This document shows, piece by piece, positions 41,858 to 50,998 of a stretch of DNA of 64,000 bases. The notes beneath the pieces were generated by a model that was not told the DNA's origin, made no database searches, and saw only the letters and a list, made by a program, of their open reading frames with translations. A program made the position numbers and the translations under genes. The DNA lies in assembly GCA_040216765.1 (NCBI GenBank), contig JAVJON010000037.1, positions 229,633 through 293,632 of the forward strand, written 5' to 3'. Source of the DNA: Marinibaculum sp040216765. GTDB taxonomy: Bacteria > Pseudomonadota > Alphaproteobacteria > Ferrovibrionales > Ferrovibrionaceae. Each line of letters begins with the position of its first letter. The first letter of the stretch is position 1.

Positions 41858-43966
41858 ATGGCTGATGCGGTCGCGGCCCGGCCGGCCGACTTCCCCCCGC
41901 CGCCCTGGCGCATCGGCGTCGATGTCGGCGGCACCTTCACCGACCTGGTGCTGCGCGGCGGCGCCGGCGGCCTGCGGGTCTTCAAGGTGCCGTCGGTGCC
42001 CGGCGATCCGAGCCAGGGCGTGCTGGCCGCGCTGGACCGTGCCGCCGCCGCCGCCGATCTGGGCCTGGCGCAGCTCCTGGGCGGCTGCGAGCTGTTCGTG
42101 CACGGCTCCACCGTGGCCACCAACACGATCCTGGAGCGCAAGGGCGCGAAAGTCGGCCTGCTGGCCACCGAGGGCTTCCGCGACAGCCTGGAGATCCGCC
42201 GCGGCCTGCGCGAGAACATGTGGGACCATCGCGCGCCCTTCCCGCCGGTCCTGGTGCCGCGCTACCTGCGCTCAGCCGTCGGCGGGCGCCTCGACGAGAC
42301 CGGCGCCGAGATCGCACCGCTGGTTCCGGCCGACCTGGACGCCGCCGCCGCCCTGTTCCGCGACGAGGGGGTCGAGGCGGTCGCCATCGCGCTGCTGAAC
42401 GCCTATGTGAACGCGGCCCATGAGGAGGCGGCGGAGGCCGGCCTGCGCACCCGTCTGGGCGCCGATGCCTGGATTTCCCGCTCCGCCGCGGTCTCGCCCG
42501 TGATGGGGGAGTATGAGCGCAGCTCCACCGTCGCGATGAACGCCTATATCGCGCCGAAGGTTGTGGCCTATCTGAGTGCGCTGCAGGACCGCCTGCGCCA
42601 GCTCGGGCTGCGCCATCCGGTCCTGCTGATCCAGTCCAACGGCGGCGCGGTGTCGGTGGCGCAGGCCGCCGGCCGGCCGGTGAACCTGGTGCTGTCCGGC
42701 CCCGCGGCGGGGGTCGGCGCGCTGCAGCTCTACAGCGGCCCGGCCGGCACCGGCGACCTGATCGCGATGGAGATCGGCGGCACCAGCTGCGACGTCACCC
42801 TGATGGCCGAGGGCCGGGTGCCGGTGACCGACGAACTGGTGATCGACGGCTACCACCTCGCCACGCCGTCGGTGGAGATCCATACCGTCGGCGCGGGCGG
42901 CGGCACCCTGGCCTGGGTGGATGCCGGCGGCCTGCTGCATGTCGGCCCGCAGGGCGCCGGCGCGCATCCCGGCCCGGCCTGCTATGGCCTGGGCGGCACG
43001 CAGCCCACGGTCACCGACGCACAGCTCCTGCTCGGCCGGCTGCGGCCCGGGCCGCTGGCCGGCGGCAGCATCTGCCTGGACCGCGGCCTCGCCGAACAGG
43101 CGATCGCCGCGCAGGTGGCCGCGCCGCTGGGGCTTTCGCCCGAAGAGGCGGCGATCGGCATCGTCCGCCTGCTGGAACAGCGCCTGCTGCATGCGGTGGA
43201 GCGGATCAGCCTGGAGCGCGGCCATGACCCGGCGCGCTTCACCCTGGTCGCCGCCGGCGGCGCGGGCCCGATGCATGGCGCCGCGGTGGCGCGCGCGCTC
43301 GGCTGCCACCGGGTCTATATCCCCCGGGTCGCCGGCGCGTTCTGTGCCGTGGGCATGCTGCATGCCGACCTGCGGCAGGATTTCCTGAAGGTGTTCTTCG
43401 CCGATCTCGACCGCGTGCCGCAGGACGAGCTGGACGCCGGTTTCGCGCCCCTGCTGGCGGAGGCCGAGGCGGCGCTGGACGCCGAGGGCTTCGCCGCCGA
43501 CCGCCGCCGCATCGCGCGCACCCTGGACCTGCGCTATCGCGGCCAGCACTGGTCGATCCAGGTCCCGGTCGCGGACGGCCCGCTCGACCCGGCGGCGGTG
43601 CGCGCTGCCTTCGAGGCGGAGCATCAGCGGCAGTTCGGCCATGTGCAGCCCGACGGCACCATCGAGATCACCGGCCTGCGGGCCACCGGCGAAGGCCTGC
43701 TGCAGCGCCTGCCCCTGCCGGCACCGGCGCCGGCCCAGGCGCCGCCTGCGCCGGCCGACCGGCGGCATGTCTATCTCGACGACCGCAATGGCTGGATGGA
43801 CATCCCGGTGCATGATGGCGCCGGCCTGCGGCCCGGCCATGTGCTGGAGGGGCCGCTGCTGGTGGAAGAGGCCACGACCACCCTGTTCGCCGGGCCCGGC
43901 GACCGGCTGGAAGTCGATGCCTCGGACAATTATCTGCTGCTTCTGGAGGGGAGCGCACGGCCATGA
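41858..43966 (+). CDS. hyuA: Hydantoinase/oxoprolinase subunit A (HyuA)
   Basis: 702 residues. The ATPase-type fold starts with IGVDVGGTFTDLVLRGG (near 22-38), then GSTVATNTILERKGAKVGLL, GGAVSVAQAAGRPVNLVLSG, EIGGTSCDVTLM and AAGGAGPMHGAAVARALG. This is the ATP-dependent amidohydrolase/carboxylase family that includes N-methylhydantoinase, 5-oxoprolinase and acetone carboxylase subunits. Its stop overlaps the hyuB start in ATGA. The substrate is not readable. Confidence 0.92.
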   Translation: MADAVAARPADFPPPPWRIGVDVGGTFTDLVLRGGAGGLRVFKVPSVPGDPSQGVLAALDRAAAAADLGLAQLLGGCELFVHGSTVATNTILERKGAKVGLLATEGFRDSLEIRRGLRENMWDHRAPFPPVLVPRYLRSAVGGRLDETGAEIAPLVPADLDAAAALFRDEGVEAVAIALLNAYVNAAHEEAAEAGLRTRLGADAWISRSAAVSPVMGEYERSSTVAMNAYIAPKVVAYLSALQDRLRQLGLRHPVLLIQSNGGAVSVAQAAGRPVNLVLSGPAAGVGALQLYSGPAGTGDLIAMEIGGTSCDVTLMAEGRVPVTDELVIDGYHLATPSVEIHTVGAGGGTLAWVDAGGLLHVGPQGAGAHPGPACYGLGGTQPTVTDAQLLLGRLRPGPLAGGSICLDRGLAEQAIAAQVAAPLGLSPEEAAIGIVRLLEQRLLHAVERISLERGHDPARFTLVAAGGAGPMHGAAVARALGCHRVYIPRVAGAFCAVGMLHADLRQDFLKVFFADLDRVPQDELDAGFAPLLAEAEAALDAEGFAADRRRIARTLDLRYRGQHWSIQVPVADGPLDPAAVRAAFEAEHQRQFGHVQPDGTIEITGLRATGEGLLQRLPLPAPAPAQAPPAPADRRHVYLDDRNGWMDIPVHDGAGLRPGHVLEGPLLVEEATTTLFAGPGDRLEVDASDNYLLLLEGSARP

Positions 43967-45798
43967 ACGATGGAGCGACAGGGGCGGCGACGGGGGCAGC
44001 GACGGGGGCAGCGACGGCCGACCCCATCGACCCGGTGCGGCTCGCCCTGGTGCAGAACCGGCTGGACCATATCGCCCGCCAGATGGGCTGGGTGATGACC
44101 CGCACCGCCCGCAGCCCGATCTTCAGCCAGAGCCACGACTTCTCCTGCTTCATCGCCGATTGCGACGGCACCCTGGTCAGCCAGGCCGACGGCATCCCGA
44201 TCCATACCGGCGGCGGCGGCTTCGCGGTGCGGGCGATCCTGCGGGACTTCGGGCCGGCGCAGGGCGGCAAGATCCACGATGGCGATGTCTTCGTGCTGAA
44301 CGACCCCTATGTCGCGGGCGGCAACCACCTGCCGGACTGGGTGATCGCGCGCCCGGTCTTCGTCGACGGCGAACTGGCCGCCTTCGCCTGCAATCGCGCC
44401 CACCAGGCCGATATCGGCGGCGGGGCGGCGGGCACCTACAATTCCGCGGCGACCGAGATCTTCCACGAGGGGCTGCGCCTGCCGGTGCTGAAACTGGTGG
44501 AGGGCGAGCGCATGCGCGACGACCTCTGGTCGCTGCTGCTGCTGAACAGCCGCACGCCGGAGGCGATGGACGGCGACCTGCGGGCGATGGTCGGCTCCAC
44601 CCGGATCGGCGCCGGCCGGATCGCCGCGCTGGTGCGCGACCTGGGCCTGGCCGGCTATCGCCGCTATTTCGACGGCGTGCTGGCCCATGCCGATACGACC
44701 TTCCGCGCCTGCCTGGCCGACCTGCCCGACGGCACCTACCGGGCGGAGGAGCGGATCGACAACGACTGCTTCGAGCCGATCGACGGCATGATCAAGGTCG
44801 CCCTGACGGTGACCGGCGACCGGCTGACGGTCGATTTCACCGGCACCGCGGACCAGGTGCGCGGCTTCAAGAACTCCTCGGTCGCCAACACCTGGTCGGC
44901 GGTCTACATGGCGCTGGCCTCCTATTTCGACCCGGACCTGCCGCGCAACGAGGGCACATTCCGCGCCGTGGAGATCGTCGCCCCGGAAGGCAGCATCGTG
45001 AATGCCCGCCCGCCGGCGGCAATGACGATGAACACCGTCTTTGTTGCCCACGAGATCGTCCATGCGATCTGGCAGGCGCTCGCGAAGGCGCTGCCGGAGC
45101 GCGCCTGTGCCGGCTGGGCCAAGTCCGTGCACGGCACCACCTCGGGGCGCCGGCCGGGCAGGAACGGCCCCGATGGGAAGGGCGGCGGCGCGGAGGGCGA
45201 TTCCTTCGTCATGTACCACTGGGCGGCGGCGCCGGGCGGCGGCGCGGTGGAGGGCCGCGACGGCTTCAACCTGATCGGCCACCTGATCGCGCTCGGCGGC
45301 CTGGTCCTGCCGAATGTCGAGACCTACGAGCGGCTCTACCCGGTGCGGGTGCGGCGCCAGGAGTTCCGCTGCGACAGCGCCGGCGCCGGGGCCTGGCGCG
45401 GCGGCACCGGCTGCGACTACGAGGTCGAGGTCATGGTGCCGGCGGAGCATGCCTTCCGCGGCGAAGGGGTGGGCAAGCCCTCGGCCTACGGCATCGCCGG
45501 CGGGCAGCCCGGCTCGGACGGCCATATGGCCCTGCGGCTGGCCGACGGCGCGCAGATCGAGGCACCGAAATACGGCGTGCGCAGCCTGCCTGCCTTGACC
45601 ATGGCCGCGCAGTCGCCGGGCGGCGGCGGCTGGGGGGACCCGATGGCCCGGGCGGCGGAGGCGGTGCTGCGCGACGTGCGCGACGGCCTGGTCAGCCGGG
45701 ACGCGGCCGCGCGCGTCTATGGCGTGGCGCTGACCGCGGACGGCCGGGCCTTGGATGCCACCGCGACGGCCGCGTTGCGACGGGTGGGGCACGGCTGA
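43963..45798 (+). CDS. hyuB: Hydantoinase/oxoprolinase subunit B (HyuB)
   Basis: 611 residues. Family motifs: LVQNRLDHIARQMGWVMTRT, FSQSHDFSCFIADCDGTLVS, HDGDVFVLNDPYVAGGNHLP, FACNRAHQADIGGGAAG and GGGGWGDPMARA near the end. It is the catalytic partner of HyuA, with which it overlaps by 4 bp. The N-terminus carries an unusual Gly-Ala-Ala-Thr repeat coded by a 12-bp tandem repeat, not part of the family fold. Confidence 0.92.
   Translation: MNDGATGAATGAATGAATADPIDPVRLALVQNRLDHIARQMGWVMTRTARSPIFSQSHDFSCFIADCDGTLVSQADGIPIHTGGGGFAVRAILRDFGPAQGGKIHDGDVFVLNDPYVAGGNHLPDWVIARPVFVDGELAAFACNRAHQADIGGGAAGTYNSAATEIFHEGLRLPVLKLVEGERMRDDLWSLLLLNSRTPEAMDGDLRAMVGSTRIGAGRIAALVRDLGLAGYRRYFDGVLAHADTTFRACLADLPDGTYRAEERIDNDCFEPIDGMIKVALTVTGDRLTVDFTGTADQVRGFKNSSVANTWSAVYMALASYFDPDLPRNEGTFRAVEIVAPEGSIVNARPPAAMTMNTVFVAHEIVHAIWQALAKALPERACAGWAKSVHGTTSGRRPGRNGPDGKGGGAEGDSFVMYHWAAAPGGGAVEGRDGFNLIGHLIALGGLVLPNVETYERLYPVRVRRQEFRCDSAGAGAWRGGTGCDYEVEVMVPAEHAFRGEGVGKPSAYGIAGGQPGSDGHMALRLADGAQIEAPKYGVRSLPALTMAAQSPGGGGWGDPMARAAEAVLRDVRDGLVSRDAAARVYGVALTADGRALDATATAALRRVGHG
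43981..44016. repeat. 12-bp tandem repeat at the start of hyuB
   Basis: Three head-to-tail copies of GGGGC(G/A)GCGACG encode a Gly-Ala-Ala-Thr repeat at residues 7-18 of HyuB. The unit is a multiple of three, so copy changes keep the frame. Confidence 0.75.
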
Positions 45799-45850
45799 GC
45801 CGGTTCCGCGGCGGCCGGCGGGGCGCTATGCTCGGGCACGGAGGCACCGG

Positions 45851-46561
45851 ATGGCGGAGCGTGCAAAGCAGGTCTGTGTGATCGCCGGGGCGGGGGCCGG
45901 CAACGGTGCCGCCTTTGCGCGCCGCTTCGCCGCCGCAGGCTATCGCTGCGCCCTGCTGGCGCGCTCCACCGGCGCGATCTCCCGCATCGCCCGCGAGGTG
46001 CCGGGCAGCCTGGCGATCAGCTGCGATACCGGCTCGGCGTCCAGCGTCGCGGGCGCCTTCCGCCGGATCCGGCATGAGCTGGGCCCGCCCACGACCCTGA
46101 TCTACAACGCCGCCGCCCGCCGCTTCGCCGACCTGGACGGCACCACGCCGGAGGTCTTCGAGGAGGCCTGGCGGACCGGCACCCTGGGCGCCTTCCTCTG
46201 CAGCCGGGAGGCGGTGCCCGGCATGCGTGCCGCCGGCAGCGGCAACCTGGTCTTCGTTGGCGCCACCGCCTCGCTGCGGGGCGGCGCCGGGTTCCTGGCC
46301 TTCGCCTCCGCCAAGGCGGCACTGCGCAGCCTCGCCCAGTCGCTGGCGCGCGACTTCGGCCCGCTGGGCATCCATGTCAGCCATCTCGTCGTCGACGGCG
46401 TGATCGACATGCCGCTGACCCGCGAGCGCATGCCCGACCGTCCCGATGCCCTGTTCATGGCGCCCGACGCGATCGCCGAGACCGCCTTCCAGGTCACCCT
46501 GCAGCCCCGCACCGCCTGGACCTTCGAACTGGACCTGCGGCCGGCGGCGGAGCGCTGGTAG
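45851..46561 (+). CDS. SDR-family oxidoreductase with Phe in place of the catalytic Tyr
   Basis: 236 residues. The cofactor loop GAGAGNG is at 13-19, the YNAA motif at 85-88, and a Ser at 141 in VGATASLRGG. The usual Tyr of YxxxK is Phe151 (FASAK, Lys155 kept). A subgroup of SDRs shares this GATASLRG...FxxxK layout, so the change is probably not a mutation, but classical hydride transfer needs another proton donor. It follows hyuB by 52 bp and may belong to the same operon. Confidence 0.85.
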   Translation: MAERAKQVCVIAGAGAGNGAAFARRFAAAGYRCALLARSTGAISRIAREVPGSLAISCDTGSASSVAGAFRRIRHELGPPTTLIYNAAARRFADLDGTTPEVFEEAWRTGTLGAFLCSREAVPGMRAAGSGNLVFVGATASLRGGAGFLAFASAKAALRSLAQSLARDFGPLGIHVSHLVVDGVIDMPLTRERMPDRPDALFMAPDAIAETAFQVTLQPRTAWTFELDLRPAAERW

Positions 46562-46651
46562 CGCGGCGCCCGGGCCGGGGCGTCTTTGCCCGCATCGGCA
46601 AGCCCTGCTCTAATGGGCGGGCGGGGCCGTATTTTGCGTGGGAGTTCATCG

Positions 46652-47059
46652 ATGCCCGGATTCTGTCGTTCCAGGTCGCTGCTTGCGGCCCTGGCCATGC
46701 TTGGCATGTCTTCGGCCCTGCCTGCCGCTGCCCAGACCCAGTATTGGTCCCACGGCTACGGGGTTGCGCCGCATTACGTCCTGCCGGCGCAGCCGCCGGG
46801 CGCTGGCCATGCCGGGCCGGCCCCTGCGCCCGCCATGCTGCCGTCCGGCCAGATGCTGGTGCCGATGGTCGTCTATGTCCCTGTGCAGCAATTCGCCGTC
46901 CCCCTGGCGGCGGCCCCGGCCGCCGCGCCGCCGCCCGCGGTGACCTGCCTGTTCGGCGCCCGGGACGACAGGACCGTCCTGCATGCCGCCACGGTCGACA
47001 GCTGCGAGCGGGCCGGCGGCGAGGTCGCCGCGGCAACCTCCGGCAAGACGGCGCAGTGA
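46652..47059 (+). CDS. Exported Pro/Ala-rich protein of unknown function
   Basis: 135 residues. A signal peptide MPGFCRSRSLLAALAMLGMS with cleavage near PAAAQ is followed by a low-complexity Pro/Ala segment (AGPAPAPAMLPSGQM, AAAPAAAPPPAVTC) and two cysteines near the C-terminus (TCLFGARDDR, DSCERAGG) that could form a disulfide. No family is recognised. The GGGAG ribosome-binding site supports ATG 46652. The next gene starts in the stop codon (GTGA), so the two are coupled. Confidence 0.7.
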   Translation: MPGFCRSRSLLAALAMLGMSSALPAAAQTQYWSHGYGVAPHYVLPAQPPGAGHAGPAPAPAMLPSGQMLVPMVVYVPVQQFAVPLAAAPAAAPPPAVTCLFGARDDRTVLHAATVDSCERAGGEVAAATSGKTAQ

Positions 47060-48018
47060 CGGCACGCCGGGCGGGCCGGGTGTTCCGCCCGGCGCCGCTG
47101 GCGGCCATTGCCCTGGCGCTGGCCGCCTGCCTCGGGCATGTCGCGCCGGCCAGGGCCGCGAACCACCTGCTGGCGATCGCAGCCTGTCCGCCATGGATCG
47201 TCTTTGCCGGCGAGCCGGCCGCCACCCGGCTGGCCCGGCGCTCCTGCGCCGCCACATTGGACACGATCGTCGGGGCGGTCACGGCACGGCTCGATGTCGA
47301 GCCGGCGCACGCGACCCGGCTGCTGGATGCGGCGGCGACGAGCCGCGGGGTCACGGCGGCGCTCGCGGACCTTGCCGGCAGGCTGGGCCCGGACGACAGG
47401 CTCTACGTCTATGTCAACGCCCATGGCGGGCGCTTCGCCGGGCGCTACAAGGGCTATCCGGTCGAGGACGAGGCGCTGGCGTTCTGGACCCCGGTCCGCC
47501 CGGACAGCGATCCGGTCGGGCCGGACGGCTTCATGTTCGTCAAGACCCTGCGCGACCTGATCCTTGCGGTCCCTGCCGGGCAGACCGTCATTGTCCTGGA
47601 TTCCTGCGAGTCCGGGCTGGGCTTTGCGGATTTCCGCTTCGAGCCGGATGACCTGGTCGCCGAGGGCCGCCGCGCCGCGGTCGTGTTCAGTTCGCGGCCC
47701 GACCAGATCGCCCATTTCACGGCCGATGGCAGGCAGGCGCTGTTCACCCGCAAGCTCGCGCTTGCGCTGGAGCTGTTCCCCGGCCAGCGCCTGGTTGCGG
47801 CGGTCCGGGCGGCGGCCGTCGCGACGCATGACGAGGCCCGGGCGGTCTGCGCCCTGCCGGGCCCGGCGGCCGCGATTGGGGCGCAGAAGCGCAGCTACCG
47901 CGCCTGGTGCGCCCAGCAGCCCTATGCCTACGACCCCTACGGTGTCCTGGACGCCATCGCGATCGCCGGGACCGCCGCCCCGGCCGGGCGCGACGGGGTC
48001 AGCAGTTCGGCACGTTGA
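47056..48018 (+). CDS. Exported caspase-like (C14) peptidase
   Basis: 320 residues from GTG 47056. A signal peptide reaches about residue 34 (LAAIALALAACLGHVAPARA). The caspase-type dyad is in YVYVNAHGGRFAG (His123) and VIVLDSCESGLGF (Cys184), at normal spacing. This suggests a periplasmic or surface C14-type enzyme coupled to the small exported protein before it. Its 3' end overlaps the convergent sdaA gene by 20 bp. Cleavage targets are unknown. Confidence 0.8.
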   Translation: MTARRAGRVFRPAPLAAIALALAACLGHVAPARAANHLLAIAACPPWIVFAGEPAATRLARRSCAATLDTIVGAVTARLDVEPAHATRLLDAAATSRGVTAALADLAGRLGPDDRLYVYVNAHGGRFAGRYKGYPVEDEALAFWTPVRPDSDPVGPDGFMFVKTLRDLILAVPAGQTVIVLDSCESGLGFADFRFEPDDLVAEGRRAAVVFSSRPDQIAHFTADGRQALFTRKLALALELFPGQRLVAAVRAAAVATHDEARAVCALPGPAAAIGAQKRSYRAWCAQQPYAYDPYGVLDAIAIAGTAAPAGRDGVSSSAR

Positions 48019-49393
48019 CGGCGAGCCCGCCGCGGCTGGTCTCGCGGTATTTCGACTTCATGTCGCGGCCGGTCTGGCGCATCGTCTCGATGGCCGCGTC
48101 CAGCGGCACCAGGTGGGCGCCGTCGCCGGCCAGGGCCAGCGAGGCGGCGTTGATCGCGGTCACCGCACCGACCGCGTTGCGTTCGATGCAGGGGACCTGA
48201 ACGAGCCCGGCGATCGGGTCGCAGGTCATGCCCAGATGGTGTTCCAGGCCGATCTCGGCGGCATTCTCCACCTGGGCATTGCTGCCGCCCAGGGCGGCCG
48301 CCAGTCCGGCTGCGGCCATGGCGCTGGCGCTGCCGACCTCGCCCTGGCAGCCCAGCTCGGCGCCGGAGATCGCGGCGTTGCGCTTGATCAGCCCGCCGAT
48401 CGCGCCGGCGGCCAGCAGGAACTCCGCGGTGCCGGCGGCATCGCCGCCGCAATGGCGCTGGTAGTGCCGCAGCACCGCCGGGATGATGCCGGCGGCGCCG
48501 TTGGTCGGCGCGGTGACGATCCGGCCGCCGGCGGCATTCTCCTCGTTCACGGCGATCGCCCAGGCGCTGACCAGCGCCATTTCCTGCGGCGCGGCGTTGC
48601 GATTGGCGGTGCCGCTGGCCTCCGCCCGGGCGAGCAGGCCCTGCGCCCGGCGGCGCACCTTCAGGCCGCCGGGCAGGATGCCGCCCTGGCCCAGGCCGCG
48701 ATCGATGCAGTCGGACATGATGCCGGCGATCCGTGCCAGGCGGTCGTCGATCTCCGCATCGTCCAGGCCGCGGGCGCGCTCGTCGGCGCGCATCATCTCG
48801 GCGAAGCGCAGCCCGTCAGCGGCGCCACGCCGCAGCATCTCCGTGGCATTGGCGCAGGCGAAGGGCAGCGCCGGGCCGGGCGCCGCGGCGTCGCGCCCGG
48901 CTGCCTGGCTTGCCGCCAGCTCCGCCGCGGTGGCGATGAAACCGCCGCCGATGGAGTAGATCTCGGCGGCCGCCAGTTCCGCCCCGTCGGCATCGACTGC
49001 CTGGAAGCGCATGCCGTTGGCATGCAGCTTCATGCGCTCGCGCTGGCGGAAATGGATGTCGCGGTCGGGCCGGAAGGCGATGCCATGCCGGCCCAGCAGG
49101 TCGATCCGCTGTGCCGCAGCGATGCCGTCGACCAGCGCCGCGACACGGTCGGGGTCGACGCTCTCCGGCTCCTCGCCCGCCAGGCCCAGGACGATCGCGG
49201 TGTCGGTGGCATGGCCGCGCCCGGTCAGTGCCAGCGAGCCGTAGAGCGAGACCGACAGCCGCGCCACCCGCGGCAGGTCGCCGGCTGCCTCCAGGTCCAG
49301 GAGGAAGGCCCGCGCGGCCTTCATCGGCCCGACGGTGTGGGAACTGGACGGACCGATGCCGACCTTGAACAGTTCGAAGACGCTGACGCTCAT
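47999..49393 (-). CDS. sdaA: L-serine ammonia-lyase (iron-sulfur L-serine dehydratase)
   Basis: 464 residues, single-chain type. The beta-like N-terminal domain starts MSVSVFELFKVGIGPSSSHT. The alpha domain carries GCQGEVGSASAMAAA, MTCDPIAGLVQVPCIERNA and EIGLEHHLG, with the three cysteines that bind the 4Fe-4S cluster. It deaminates serine to pyruvate. The ATG at 49393 starts at the family-typical residue; the frame to 50092 is open but shadowed. It converges with the caspase-like gene. Confidence 0.95.
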   Translation of the reverse strand: MSVSVFELFKVGIGPSSSHTVGPMKAARAFLLDLEAAGDLPRVARLSVSLYGSLALTGRGHATDTAIVLGLAGEEPESVDPDRVAALVDGIAAAQRIDLLGRHGIAFRPDRDIHFRQRERMKLHANGMRFQAVDADGAELAAAEIYSIGGGFIATAAELAASQAAGRDAAAPGPALPFACANATEMLRRGAADGLRFAEMMRADERARGLDDAEIDDRLARIAGIMSDCIDRGLGQGGILPGGLKVRRRAQGLLARAEASGTANRNAAPQEMALVSAWAIAVNEENAAGGRIVTAPTNGAAGIIPAVLRHYQRHCGGDAAGTAEFLLAAGAIGGLIKRNAAISGAELGCQGEVGSASAMAAAGLAAALGGSNAQVENAAEIGLEHHLGMTCDPIAGLVQVPCIERNAVGAVTAINAASLALAGDGAHLVPLDAAIETMRQTGRDMKSKYRETSRGGLAVNVPNC

Positions 49394-49507
49394 CCGCTCC
49401 GCTTCCCCCGGGCCCGCCGCGCCGGCCTGTGCTCGGCCGGCATTTGCGGCATCATAGGGCCGGTGCCGGCTCAGCCGAAGGGCCGCGACAGACAGAGGAG
49501 ATCGGAC

Positions 49508-50131
49508 ATGGCGCGCGTGCAGCCACCGGAGGGGGCGGAGCCGGAAGGCTTTGCCGAACGTTTCGCGGTCATGCGGCAGGTCAGCGGCTATGTGCCCAAT
49601 TCCATGCTGACGATGGCCTTGCGCCCGAAGATCCTGGAGGCGGTGCTGGGGCTGGGCACCGCGGTGATGCTGGAGCCCGGCGCCGTGCCCCTGGGGTTGA
49701 AATGGATGGTCGCGCATATCGTCAGCAACGCGGCCGGCTGCCGCTATTGCCAGGCGCATACCGCGCACAATGCCCATCGCGCGGAGATCTCCGACGAGAA
49801 GATCGACCAGCTCTGGAACTATGACCGCAGCCCGCTGTTCTCGGCGGCGGAGCGGGCGGCGCTGGACCTGGCGCTGGCGGCCGGCCAGGTGCCGAATGCC
49901 GCGACCGATGCCCATTTCGCGGCGCTGAAGCAGCATTTCGACGATGGCGCGATCGTCGAGATCGTGTCCGTGATCGCCCTGTTCGGCTGGTTCAACCGGT
50001 GGAACGACACGATGGCGACGGACCTGGAGCAGGATCCGTCCGGATTCGCCCGGGAGCATCTGGCGCCCGCCGGGTGGGAGGTCGGCAACCATGGCGGGGA
50101 CGATGGCACCGGCGGGCGCGGCAAAGGCTGA
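49508..50131 (+). CDS. AhpD/carboxymuconolactone decarboxylase-like protein
   Basis: 207 residues, all-helical. The motif NAAGCRYCQAHTAHNAHRA (Cys78, Cys81 and following His) is the AhpD-type CxxC redox site. The upstream ATG follows GAGGAGATCGGAC. Members act as alkylhydroperoxidase-like peroxidase-related enzymes. It precedes badI by 13 bp, so the two are likely co-transcribed. Confidence 0.85.
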   Translation: MARVQPPEGAEPEGFAERFAVMRQVSGYVPNSMLTMALRPKILEAVLGLGTAVMLEPGAVPLGLKWMVAHIVSNAAGCRYCQAHTAHNAHRAEISDEKIDQLWNYDRSPLFSAAERAALDLALAAGQVPNAATDAHFAALKQHFDDGAIVEIVSVIALFGWFNRWNDTMATDLEQDPSGFAREHLAPAGWEVGNHGGDDGTGGRGKG

Positions 50132-50144
50132 TCGGGAGGCGAAG

Positions 50145-50978
50145 ATGGGCGCAGCGACCGACTACCAGGACATCCTGTATGCGGAGGCGGCGGGCATCGC
50201 CCGCATCACCATCAACCGGCCCGCGGTGATGAACGCGTTCCGGGCGCGCACCTGCGAGGAACTGATCGACGCCTTCAACCGGGCCGGCTGGAACCGGGAG
50301 ACCGGCGTGATCGTGCTGACCGGGGCCGGCGACAAGGCATTCTGCACCGGCGGCGACCAGGGCGCGGACAGCCATGGCGAGGAACAGGCGGCCGGCTATG
50401 GCGGCCGCGGCACCATCGGCCTGCCGATCGAGGCATTGCACGAGGTGATCCGCGAGGTGCCGCAGCCGGTGATCGCCCGGGTGCAGGGCTTTGCCATCGG
50501 CGGCGGCAATGTGCTGGCCACCCTCTGCGACCTGACCATCGCCGGCGAGAGCGCGCGATTCGGCCAGGTCGGGCCGAAGATGGGTTCCGTCGATCCCGGC
50601 TTCGGCACCGCCTACCTGGCGCGGGTGGTGGGCGAGAAGCGGGCGCGGGAGATGTGGTATCTCTGCCTGCGCTACAGCGCCGAGGAAGCCTATGCGATGG
50701 GGCTGGTCAACGCCGTGGTGCCGGATGCGGACCTGGATGCCGAGGTCGACCGCTGGTGCGGCGAACTGCTGAAGCGCAGCCCGACCGCGCTGGCGATCGC
50801 CAAGCGGTCGTTCAATGCCGACAGCGATGCGATCCGCGGCATCGGCCGGATGGGAATGCAGGCCCTGGCGCTCTACTACGACACCCCGGAATCCCGCGAA
50901 GGCGGCGCGGCCTTTCGGGAGAAGCGCGAGCCGGCATTCCGTGCGGCGCGGGACGGCAAGAGCGGCAAGCGCAAGTAG
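50145..50978 (+). CDS. badI: 2-Ketocyclohexanecarboxyl-CoA hydrolase (BadI-like)
   Basis: 277 residues, crotonase superfamily. It matches BadI over its length: ITINRPAVMNAFRARTCEEL, LTGAGDKAFCTGGDQGA, GRGTIGLPIEALHEVIREVP, FAIGGGNVLATLCDLTIAGE, FGQVGPKMGSVDPGFGTAYL and ALYYDTPESREGG. BadI opens the cyclohexane ring of 2-ketocyclohexanecarboxyl-CoA to pimeloyl-CoA, which the PimC/PimD-like pair at 32673-35154 could then oxidise. No other bad or ali gene is in the window, so the pathway is only partly shown. The ATG has GGGAGG upstream. Confidence 0.88.
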   Translation: MGAATDYQDILYAEAAGIARITINRPAVMNAFRARTCEELIDAFNRAGWNRETGVIVLTGAGDKAFCTGGDQGADSHGEEQAAGYGGRGTIGLPIEALHEVIREVPQPVIARVQGFAIGGGNVLATLCDLTIAGESARFGQVGPKMGSVDPGFGTAYLARVVGEKRAREMWYLCLRYSAEEAYAMGLVNAVVPDADLDAEVDRWCGELLKRSPTALAIAKRSFNADSDAIRGIGRMGMQALALYYDTPESREGGAAFREKREPAFRAARDGKSGKRK

Positions 50979-50998
50979 GAACCGTCCTCAGGCCCGGT

